Source: Acidimicrobiales bacterium | Lineage (GTDB): Bacteria > Actinomycetota > Acidimicrobiia > Acidimicrobiales > Poriferisodalaceae | Direction: 5' to 3' | DNA length: 5,388 nucleotides | NCBI GenBank assembly: GCA_020439485.1 | Contig: JAGQSP010000356.1 | Location: 1-5,388 of the forward strand | In this document: positions 1 to 5,388 of the stretch, piece after piece | Numbering within the stretch: the first letter of the stretch is position 1 | Layout of the letters: each line of letters opens with the position of its first letter | Translations under genes and position numbers: made by a program | Notes under the pieces: model-generated | Told to the model about the DNA's origin: nothing | Seen by the model: only the letters and a program-made list of their open reading frames with translations | The model's database searches: none

Positions 1-884
1 TTGTACATCGACACCAGCTTGCCGCCGGCCAGGGTGATCGGATGCAGCACACAGTTGCACCCGGTCACGTGGAACAGCGGCACAGGCAACAACACGCTCG
101 GAGTGGGAGCGCTGGCGGGATCTGGAACCTCCATCCCAGACATCTGCTTTGCCAGGGCCGCCGCAGTGGGCATCACGGCCATGTTCATCAGGTTCGCGAC
201 CGTTCCGCGGTGGGTCAGCTGCGCCCCCTTTGGGAACCCGGTGGTGCCAGACGTGTAGAAGATGCAGGCGTCGTCGTCGGGGTCGATGTGGGCCTCGGGC
301 AACGCGGCGGGCGCCGTGGCGGGGTCGACGATGTCGTTCCAGTGCGCGGCGCCGTCGGGCAGCTCGGCTGCCTGATCGACACGCACAACGATCAGGTCGA
401 GCTGATGTTCGGAGCGCAAGGTGCTGAGGTGTGGCTCGACATTGTGAAGCCGTTCACGGTCGCAGATCAGCACCTTCGGCGACGCGTCGCGCAGCCCGTA
501 CTCCATCTCGGGGCCCGTCCACCAGGCGTTCATGCCGACTATGGCAGCGCCCAACGACGTGATCGCCCAGTAGGACATGATCCACTCGGGATAGTTCCGC
601 ATCGACACCGCCACCCGGTCGCCGCGCTTGATGCCGTAGGTGTCGGCAAGAGCGTGGGCCAGCGACCTAACCCGTGCGTGGGTGTCGGCGTAGCTGTAGC
701 GCTCGTCGTTGTAGACGATGTACTCGGCGTCGCCGTGGGCGGCCGACATCTCCCAAACAAAGCGCATGTTGGGTGGCGCCGCGGCGTAGGCCCGCAGCGG
801 TATGCCTCGCACCTCGGTGGTTGTGATTGCGAAGGGTCCCTCGGCGGTGAGCTGTTGGATGGCGGCGGCGAAGTTGTCGGTCAC
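1..884 (-). CDS. AMP-forming acyl-CoA synthetase (FadD-like), N-terminal 294 residues, cut by the left window edge
   Basis: Class I adenylate-forming enzyme: it would activate a carboxylic acid with ATP to an acyl-adenylate and transfer it to coenzyme A in the cytoplasm. Reading the minus strand from a GTG at 884-882 gives an open frame to the window edge (last full codon at 5-3). The phosphate-binding A3 loop FYTSGTTGFPKG lies at residues 209-220, with the invariant Lys at 219. A second core motif, PLFHVTG, lies at 269-275. Upstream segments such as RGDRVAVSMRNYPEW and the AWWTGPEMEYGL stretch fit the N-terminal domain of long-chain and related acyl-CoA ligases. Family members are usually 500-560 residues, so a little over half is visible; the A5-A10 motifs and C-terminal lid are outside. 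The frame closes at a TGA about 15 codons upstream of the GTG, which supports a start here. Acyl substrate unknown: fatty acid, sterol side chain and aromatic acid are all possible. Confidence 0.93.
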   Translation of the reverse strand, partial: MTDNFAAAIQQLTAEGPFAITTTEVRGIPLRAYAAAPPNMRFVWEMSAAHGDAEYIVYNDERYSYADTHARVRSLAHALADTYGIKRGDRVAVSMRNYPEWIMSYWAITSLGAAIVGMNAWWTGPEMEYGLRDASPKVLICDRERLHNVEPHLSTLRSEHQLDLIVVRVDQAAELPDGAAHWNDIVDPATAPAALPEAHIDPDDDACIFYTSGTTGFPKGAQLTHRGTVANLMNMAVMPTAAALAKQMSGMEVPDPASAPTPSVLLPVPLFHVTGCNCVLHPITLAGGKLVSMY

Positions 885-891
885 GGAGGGG

Positions 892-920
892 TTTGTATCG
901 TCCCTGGAACCGCCGCGCAA
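892..920 (-). promoter_or_regulatory. Candidate sigma-70-type promoter for a leaderless acyl-CoA synthetase mRNA
   Basis: On the minus strand, TTGCGC (920-915) and TACAAA (897-892) are separated by exactly 17 bases. The TACAAA box ends seven bases before the GTG start codon at 884, so transcription would begin at or next to the start codon. No Shine-Dalgarno-like AGGAG precedes the GTG, which fits a leaderless transcript, common in actinobacteria. Both hexamers match the consensus only partly (about 4 of 6 each), so this is a geometric argument rather than a strong motif match. Confidence 0.35.
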
Positions 921-954
921 CCTGTTGGGGCTGTCTCACTGCTGGCGGTGTGAA

Positions 955-975
955 CCGACCGATATGATCGGCCGG
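955..975. promoter_or_regulatory. 21-bp imperfect inverted repeat just upstream of yaaA (operator candidate)
   Basis: The arms are CCGACCGAT (955-963) and ATCGGCCGG (967-975), separated by ATG. Eight of nine positions pair, with the only mismatch being A958 against C972. The dyad ends three bases before the yaaA start codon and covers the likely -10 box, where a bound repressor would block transcription. It could also act as an RNA hairpin if transcription starts upstream of it. The regulator is unknown; a peroxide- or iron-responsive factor would suit the gene's role, but that is inference. Confidence 0.4.
963..968 (+). promoter_or_regulatory. Candidate -10 box of the yaaA promoter
   Basis: TATGAT matches the actinobacterial TANNNT pattern (5 of 6 to TATAAT) and ends 10 bases before the yaaA ATG at 979, which would give a leader of only a few bases. 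I see no recognisable -35 hexamer 16-19 bases upstream, and there is no clear ribosome binding site before the ATG. The support is the box itself and its position in the divergent intergenic gap. Confidence 0.25.
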
Positions 976-978
976 GCC

Positions 979-1758
979 ATGCTGATAGTGATCTCGCCCG
1001 CCAAGAAGCTCGACTATGAAACGCCGGTGCCGGCCAAGCGCCACACCATGCCGACCATGCTTGACCGATCGGCCGAGCTGGTCGATGTGATGGTCACCAA
1101 GACGCCCAACGATCTGGCCGAGCTGATGCACCTGTCGCCGGCGCTGGCCGACCTCAACGCCGAGCGTTTCCAGGATTGGGATCCAGACTTCGGGCCCAAC
1201 AACGCCAGGCAGGCGATCTTTGCTTTCAACGGCGACGTCTATCAGGGCCTCGATGCGGCAACGTTCGATACACGCGACCTCACCGCAGCTCAGAAGCGCC
1301 TCCGGATCTTGTCGGGCTTGTACGGCGTTTTGCGTCCGCTCGACCTGATGCGTCCCTACCGCCTCGAGATGGGTACCAGGCTCGCCACGGCGCGCGGCAA
1401 GGACCTCTATGAGTTCTGGGGCGACGACATCACCGACAGGCTCAACGCCGACCTTGCCAACAACAACTTCAAGGTGTTGGTCAACCTGGCCTCGAACGAG
1501 TATTTCGGTTCGGTGCGCACCGACCGGCTCGATGCACGTGTCGTGTCGCCCCGGTTCCTCGACGAAAAAGACGGTCAGTTCAAGGTGATGGCCTTCTTCG
1601 CCAAGCGGGCCAGGGGCGCCATGACCGGCTGGCTCATCCGTGAGCGGATCAAGTCACCCAAGGCTCTGACCGAATTCGACGGGCTCGGATATCACTACGA
1701 CCCGGCTCGCTCGACGCCAGACGAGCCGGTGTTCGTGCGACCCGAGGCCGCCCGCTGA
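979..1758 (+). CDS. yaaA: YaaA family peroxide stress protein (DUF328/UPF0246)
   Basis: In E. coli, YaaA is a cytoplasmic protein induced by hydrogen peroxide that keeps free intracellular iron low and so limits Fenton damage; a DNA-binding activity has also been reported for the family. The 259-residue product matches the family's usual length (E. coli about 258) along its whole length. Visible family blocks are MLIVISPAKKLDYE at the N-terminus, LSGLYGVLRPLDLMRPYR (111-128), RLEMG followed by ARGKDLYEFWG, NLASNEYF (169-176), FLDEKDGQFK (193-202) and FFAKRARGAM (206-215). The ATG at 979 was chosen because the product then begins exactly as YaaA proteins do; an in-frame ATG at 964 would add MIGRA, which the family lacks. 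No signal peptide or membrane segment is seen. The next gene starts seven bases after the stop, so co-transcription is likely. Confidence 0.96.
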   Translation: MLIVISPAKKLDYETPVPAKRHTMPTMLDRSAELVDVMVTKTPNDLAELMHLSPALADLNAERFQDWDPDFGPNNARQAIFAFNGDVYQGLDAATFDTRDLTAAQKRLRILSGLYGVLRPLDLMRPYRLEMGTRLATARGKDLYEFWGDDITDRLNADLANNNFKVLVNLASNEYFGSVRTDRLDARVVSPRFLDEKDGQFKVMAFFAKRARGAMTGWLIRERIKSPKALTEFDGLGYHYDPARSTPDEPVFVRPEAAR

Positions 1759-1765
1759 CGGCGCA

Positions 1766-2674
1766 ATGAACCAGCACGGCGCCAACATGCCGGCCGCCGA
1801 GGTCGAGCTGTCTGTCGACCTGGTGAGGCGAATGGTCGCCGCCCAGTTCCCGCAGTACGCCGATCTCGAGGTGGTGGAGGTCGCAAACGGCTGGGACAAC
1901 GTCGTCTATCGCCTAGGGGACGATCTGGGCCTGCGGGTCCCCCGGCGACAGATGGGTGCAGACCTGATCGAGAACGAGGTGGCGCTGTTGCCACTGGTCG
2001 CCCCCGATCTGCCCCTTCCCGTGCCTGCGGCGCTGCATGTGGGAGAGCCCCAGTTCGGTTATCCGTGGCGCTGGACGATATGCCCGTGGTTCGAGGGGCG
2101 TCACATGGGCCTGCAACCTCCGGCCGACGCCCAGGGCGCGGCACGAGATCTGGCCGCCTTCCTGGCGGCGCTACACCGCCCGTTCCCGGCGGCGCCGGCG
2201 AACCCCTTCGGGCGCGGCGCCCCGCTGTCCGAGCGCGACGAGCTGACTCGCCAGCGCATCGAGCTGACGGTGCCTGAGGCTCAGCGCAGGCAGGCGCTCG
2301 ATCTGTGGCAGCTGTGCCTGGCGGCCCCGGTTTGGGACGGGCCACCGATGCTGCTGCACGGCGACATGCACGTGATGAACCTGGTGGTCGACTACCAGCG
2401 TCTGGTTGCGGTGATCGACTTCGGCGATATCTGTGGGGGCGACCCAGCTTGCGACATGGCCGTGGCGTGGATGTTTCCCGATGCCGAGTGCACATCGCAG
2501 TTCAGGGCCGCTTTGGCCCGTGCCGGCGGGGCCGCCGACGATGCGACCTGGCGGCGGGCGTTGGGCTGGGCCCTCGGATTCGCCGTCACTTACCTGGCCA
2601 ACTCGGCCGATCACCCCGAGCTGAATCAAATCGGGCGACACACGCTCGAGCGGGCCCTACTGTGGTCTGCGTGA
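1766..2674 (+). CDS. APH-fold small-molecule kinase (aminoglycoside/macrolide phosphotransferase family)
   Basis: A 302-residue cytoplasmic protein with the kinase-like fold that transfers the gamma-phosphate of ATP to a hydroxyl of a small molecule. The catalytic Brenner loop HGDMHVMN is at residues 198-205 (base Asp200, Mg-binding Asn205) and the DFG-equivalent IDFGD at 217-221 (Asp218), followed by the family's DPACDMAVAW stretch. The N-lobe shows NGWDNVVYRL (41-50), LRVPRR (56-61) and Glu residues at 69 and 71. The position usually held by the VAIK-type Lys appears to be Arg57, a pattern I also associate with macrolide kinases and many uncharacterised APH proteins. Start: the ATG at 1766 is closest to yaaA (7-bp gap); an in-frame ATG at 1787 would shorten it by seven non-conserved residues. 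Neither has a clear Shine-Dalgarno, so coupling to yaaA translation is plausible. The substrate could be an antibiotic, a sugar, choline or another metabolite. Confidence 0.9.
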   Translation: MNQHGANMPAAEVELSVDLVRRMVAAQFPQYADLEVVEVANGWDNVVYRLGDDLGLRVPRRQMGADLIENEVALLPLVAPDLPLPVPAALHVGEPQFGYPWRWTICPWFEGRHMGLQPPADAQGAARDLAAFLAALHRPFPAAPANPFGRGAPLSERDELTRQRIELTVPEAQRRQALDLWQLCLAAPVWDGPPMLLHGDMHVMNLVVDYQRLVAVIDFGDICGGDPACDMAVAWMFPDAECTSQFRAALARAGGAADDATWRRALGWALGFAVTYLANSADHPELNQIGRHTLERALLWSA

Positions 2675-2702
2675 AGATCTGAGCCACCCCGACCCACCGC
2701 CG

Positions 2703-2717
2703 CGCCTGGCGCAGGCG
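2703..2717 (+). other. Short GC-rich hairpin between the kinase and ABC-F genes
   Basis: Arms CGCCTG (2703-2708) and CAGGCG (2712-2717) form a perfect 6-bp stem around a GCG loop, ending nine bases before the first possible ABC-F start at 2727. No T-run follows, so it is not a standard intrinsic terminator. It may be a weak attenuator, a structure affecting ribosome access, or chance in GC-rich DNA. It is the only structure seen in the 52-base gap 2675-2726. Confidence 0.3.
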
Positions 2718-2726
2718 GCTTGCTGG

Positions 2727-4406
2727 ATGTCCGACCCTGCCCGCATTGCTGCGGCAAGCTCGATGGGACCGCTCGTGTCTGCCCAACTTCACCTATCCAA
2801 TCTTTCGTTTTCTCATGGGCCCCAAACCATCTTGTCCGGTGTGAACCTGACAGTGGCCCCGGCCGACCGTGTGGGCGTTGTCGGCCCCAACGGGTCTGGA
2901 AAGTCGACGCTGCTGCGGCTGATGGCTGGCGACCTCGACCCCGACATGGGGAAGGTCAGAGCTTCGGGCGCGGTGGTCTTGTTACCCCAGGTCATCGACT
3001 GGGGCCTCGATCTTGCAGCCATCGACTGGTTGCTAGAGCGCACAGGGGTGGCGGCGACCCAGCGACGTTTCGAGGCTGCGGCCACAGCGCTCGCCGACGG
3101 CGAGGCCGATGCCGCTGACCGCTACGACCAGGCCTTGGCTGCGTTGGTCGCAGCCGATCCATCGGGCTTCGAGGCTCGGGCGCGGGCTGTGGCCGAGGAC
3201 CTGTCGCTTGGTGCGGTGTCGTTGGGCCAGAGCGTCGGGTCGTTGTCGGGGGGTCAACGAACCCGTCTGAAGCTCGCAGCGATACAGCTGAGCGCGGCCG
3301 ACGTTCTGCTGCTGGACGAGCCCACGAACGATCTCGACCATCAGGGTCTGGCACAGCTCGAGCAGGCCCTGTCGTCGCGCCAGGGCCCCACCGTGGTGGT
3401 GTCGCACGATCGCTCGTTCGTCGAGGGGTTCGTCAACGTCGTAGTGGAACTGGACGACCACACCCACGAGCTGACCCGCTTCGATGGTGGATATCGGGCA
3501 TGGATCGACGAGAGGGCGGCGGCCCGGCGCAGGGCCGAGTCTGACTTCCAGGAATGGACCCAGCAACGCGCCGAGCTGAAACAGCGTGCAGCACGACAGC
3601 GCCAATGGTCTCGACATGGCGAGGCCTCTGTCAGGAAGGGCGACGAACCAGATCGAAACATCCGCATGGCTCGTATCGAAAGGGCTCAGAAGCTGGGCAG
3701 TCGAGCTGCAACGACCGGGCGTGCCCTGGAGCGCCACGATCGCAGTCGGGTAGCCAAGCCATGGGATCGATGGGAGCTGAGGCTCGAGTTTGCCGAAGCC
3801 GGTCGCTCGGGTGACGTTGTTGCCGAACTGGCAGCGGCCGTCGTCGAGCGCGGCGCGTTTCGTATGGGGCCGCTGGAGCTCACTTTGCACGAGGGCGACC
3901 GGGTGCTGGTGCAGGGTCCCAACGGTGGCGGAAAGTCGTCGCTTGTAGGAGCACTGTTCGGCACCGTCGGCCTGTCAAGCGGAGTGTCGCGGCTGGGCCG
4001 CTCTACCAAGCTGGGAACAATGACCCAAGACCGCCGCATGTTTGGTTCTGGACCGCTGGTCGACTCGTTCGTTGCGCATACCGGCATGCCGATCGCCGAG
4101 GCGCGCAGCCAGCTGGCCAAGCTGGGCATCGACTCCGCGCGCTCCGAGCGCGACCCGGCAACGCTGTCGCCCGGTGAGGTCACCAGGGCGACCCTGGGAT
4201 GTTTCGCTGCGGTGGGGGTCAACACCTTGGTGCTCGACGAGCCCACGAACCATCTGGACTTGGAGGCAATCGAGCAGCTCGAGGCAGCCCTCGGTCGCTT
4301 TGGAGGCACGGTCGTTCTGATCACCCACGACCGCCACCTTGCGAGCGCGTTCGAGGCGACTCGAACCTGGAACGTCAAGGATGGCGTGGTCACCGAGTGT
4401 GTTTAG
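2727..4406 (+). CDS. ABC-F family ATPase with two ATP-binding cassettes (ribosome-acting, possible antibiotic-resistance type)
   Basis: A 559-residue soluble ABC protein without transmembrane segments. ABC-F proteins bind the ribosomal E site; some regulate translation and others displace antibiotics from the peptidyl-transferase centre. Cassette 1 has Walker A GPNGSGKST (53-61), signature LSGGQ (173-177), Walker B/D-loop LLLDEPTNDLD (194-204) and switch His227. Cassette 2 has GPNGGGKSS (397-405), the variant signature LSPGE (480-484), LVLDEPTNHLD (501-511) and His534. Both catalytic Glu residues (198, 505) are present, so both sites look active. Between them, about 255-345 is a highly charged helical linker, RAAARRRAESDF to GRALERHD, with tip near QWSRHGEASVRKGDEP; this is the P-site interaction element. 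The start is uncertain: ATG 2727, ATG 2763 or GTG 2775 are all in frame, none with a good ribosome binding site. The last puts the start just before the QLHLSNLSFSHG strand where many relatives begin. The gene follows the kinase by 52 bp and is probably co-transcribed. Confidence 0.95.
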   Translation: MSDPARIAAASSMGPLVSAQLHLSNLSFSHGPQTILSGVNLTVAPADRVGVVGPNGSGKSTLLRLMAGDLDPDMGKVRASGAVVLLPQVIDWGLDLAAIDWLLERTGVAATQRRFEAAATALADGEADAADRYDQALAALVAADPSGFEARARAVAEDLSLGAVSLGQSVGSLSGGQRTRLKLAAIQLSAADVLLLDEPTNDLDHQGLAQLEQALSSRQGPTVVVSHDRSFVEGFVNVVVELDDHTHELTRFDGGYRAWIDERAAARRRAESDFQEWTQQRAELKQRAARQRQWSRHGEASVRKGDEPDRNIRMARIERAQKLGSRAATTGRALERHDRSRVAKPWDRWELRLEFAEAGRSGDVVAELAAAVVERGAFRMGPLELTLHEGDRVLVQGPNGGGKSSLVGALFGTVGLSSGVSRLGRSTKLGTMTQDRRMFGSGPLVDSFVAHTGMPIAEARSQLAKLGIDSARSERDPATLSPGEVTRATLGCFAAVGVNTLVLDEPTNHLDLEAIEQLEAALGRFGGTVVLITHDRHLASAFEATRTWNVKDGVVTECV

Positions 4407-4411
4407 ACCGC

Positions 4412-5388
4412 TCAGCCTGACTGTGTGGTTTGGTTCGGTGGTTTCCCCGCCGGCCGTTGTTTTCGTGGTGGTGGTTTGGTCCACTCGCTGATGACGGTGC
4501 CGTGGGCGTCTTGGAGTTGCCAATCGTCTGGTGTGGGGCCCATGACCAGCCGCGTGTTCATGGCGTGCAAGCGGTCGTGGTGGTGTGGGCATAGCAACGC
4601 GAGGTTTGCCAGGTTGGTGGGGCCGCCGTGTTCGCGGTGGTGTAGGTGGTGTGCTTCGCAGCGTGTGGCTTCGGTGTTGCAGTGTTTCCATCTGCATGTG
4701 CCGTCGCGGATGGCTAGGGCGAGTTTTTGTGTTGGTGTGGCGTATTGGACGTCGTAGGCCAGGTCCAGCAGGCGCCTGTCTGCCTGCTGAAACCAAGCAT
4801 TGATCTGCGCCCGGCACAACAACCCCCGAGCGATGGATGCCGGTATTTGGGTTCCGTCGAGGGTGTAGGCCAGCCCGTCGGGTTTGTCGAGTTGGTCGAT
4901 GTCGACGATCAGGTTCACACAACCCCTCGCCCGTTCCCTGACGCCCGCGGTTGGGTCGCCATCGTCGGCTGCCGGGAGGAGGCCGTCTGTGAGCATGCTT
5001 GCGATCACGTCAGCGCCGCGCTGTTGGTGGCTGCGCCGTTGTCTGGGGTCTGTGATGGTGCGCATGTCGTGGTGGAACGCGGCGCGCTCGCGGCGGTCGT
5101 ATTCGGCTTTCAACGCAGCACCTGTGACCGGGTCCAATGTGGCGTTGAACCAGATCATGTCTTCGTTGTCGATGCCACACGACCCTCGCCTGCGCCTGCG
5201 TTGACGGGCCAGGCGCTCTTCGGGATCGTCGCGGGTTTGTTCGCGTTCGGCGTCGCGGACCGCCGCTTTGGTTTCGTCCGCCGACTGGCCCTTCGCGTCT
5301 GCGAGCAGGCGGGCTTTGATGTCGTCGGGTAGGTCGGTGTTGGTCAGGTGGTCGGCTTGTTCAGAGTTGATGTCTCCGGCTTCCAACG
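4412..5388 (-). CDS. HNH endonuclease domain protein with DUF222 region, C-terminal 324 residues, cut by the right window edge
   Basis: The frame is open at the right edge; the TTG there (5386-5384) is not taken as a start, because relatives are about 400-550 residues with more DUF222 sequence upstream. The visible DUF222 part includes RDDPEERLARQRRRRRG and LDPVTGAALKAEYDRRERAAF (visible residues 52-104). The C-terminal HNH domain runs from about 227 to 277: Cys231 and Cys236, the AHHLHH block (245-250), GGPTNLANLALLC (254-266) and the PHHHDRLH block (267-274). The Cys pairs probably bind structural zinc, and the His-Asn-His set would form the nuclease centre. Such proteins include the mycobacterial REP13E12 group and are often multi-copy in actinobacteria; their role is poorly known. 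The tail PPPRKQRPAGKPPNQTTQSG is basic and probably disordered. Codon use is more A-ending than in the neighbours. It converges on the ABC-F gene with only five bases between stops. Confidence 0.92.
   Translation of the reverse strand, partial: LEAGDINSEQADHLTNTDLPDDIKARLLADAKGQSADETKAAVRDAEREQTRDDPEERLARQRRRRRGSCGIDNEDMIWFNATLDPVTGAALKAEYDRRERAAFHHDMRTITDPRQRRSHQQRGADVIASMLTDGLLPAADDGDPTAGVRERARGCVNLIVDIDQLDKPDGLAYTLDGTQIPASIARGLLCRAQINAWFQQADRRLLDLAYDVQYATPTQKLALAIRDGTCRWKHCNTEATRCEAHHLHHREHGGPTNLANLALLCPHHHDRLHAMNTRLVMGPTPDDWQLQDAHGTVISEWTKPPPRKQRPAGKPPNQTTQSG

Noticed and set aside
42..953. Long plus-strand open frame of about 300 codons opposite the acyl-CoA synthetase
   Set aside because: Its product is low-complexity Gly/Val/Arg/His-rich with no recognisable motif, while the minus strand encodes clear A3 and A4 adenylation motifs. 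It is an antisense shadow of GC-rich coding DNA.
1695..2495. Minus-strand open frame of 266 codons across the kinase gene
   Set aside because: The product is Arg/Pro/Ala-rich without domain signatures, and the plus strand carries the catalytic HGDxxxxN and DFG-type motifs.
2720..2840. Alternative plus-strand frame with a CPHC...C pattern resembling a zinc ribbon
   Set aside because: The Cys pattern is followed at once by unrelated sequence in the +2 frame of the ABC-F gene, and only one CxxC-like pair is present. A chance reading is more likely than a small zinc protein.
3033..3890. Minus-strand open frame of 285 codons inside the ABC-F gene
   Set aside because: It lies wholly opposite the intact cassette 1 and linker coding sequence and has no recognisable features.
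4430..4480. Run of GGTGG/GGTTTGG units on the plus strand considered as a repeat or G-quadruplex
   Set aside because: The pattern is explained by Pro, Lys and Gln codons (CCA, AAA, CAA) in the HNH tail on the other strand, and the G-runs are mostly only two bases long.
3975..4922. Minus-strand open frame of 315 codons spanning the 3' ends of the ABC-F and HNH genes
   Set aside because: It is out of frame with the HNH domain it overlaps on the same strand, and its Arg/Thr/Pro/His-rich composition reflects reading the real genes in the wrong frame.
4727..5332. Plus-strand open frame of 201 codons opposite the HNH gene
   Set aside because: Val/Gly/Cys-rich shadow without motifs; the minus strand has a clear HNH domain.

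Overview
The window is high-GC, densely coded bacterial DNA. Its protein families and its taste for GTG and leaderless-looking starts point to an actinobacterium. A marine or freshwater Acidimicrobiia-type lineage is a guess from the combination of a FadD-like ligase, YaaA and an HNH/DUF222 protein; no rRNA or other taxonomic marker is present. Five protein genes account for nearly all the sequence, and two of them run off the window edges.

Layout. Positions 1-884 (minus strand) hold the N-terminal half of an AMP-forming acyl-CoA synthetase, cut by the left edge. Positions 885-978 are a 94-bp divergent intergenic region with a plausible leaderless promoter for the synthetase and a 21-bp inverted repeat just before the plus-strand gene. 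Positions 979-1758 (plus) encode YaaA, the peroxide-stress/iron-control protein. Seven bases later, 1766-2674 (plus) encode an APH-fold small-molecule kinase. After a 52-bp gap with a short GC hairpin, 2727-4406 (plus) encode a complete two-domain ABC-F ATPase of the ribosome-acting type. Positions 4412-5388 (minus) encode the C-terminal part of a DUF222/HNH-endonuclease protein, cut by the right edge and convergent with the ABC-F gene across a 5-bp gap.

How the genes may work together. The three plus-strand genes are closely spaced and could be one transcript: YaaA (oxidative stress), a kinase of the aminoglycoside/macrolide phosphotransferase fold, and an ABC-F ribosome-protection-like ATPase. 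The kinase plus ABC-F pair recalls known resistance pairs in which one enzyme phosphorylates a drug and an ABC-F protein clears it from the ribosome. That reading is inference; neither substrate can be told from sequence alone. The acyl-CoA synthetase is divergent and probably unrelated, and the HNH gene has different codon use and belongs to a family often spread in many copies through actinobacterial genomes.

I see no RNA genes, CRISPR arrays, insertion-sequence ends or attachment sites. Nothing here is convincingly a new system; the points most worth checking are the kinase/ABC-F pair and the dyad at the yaaA promoter.
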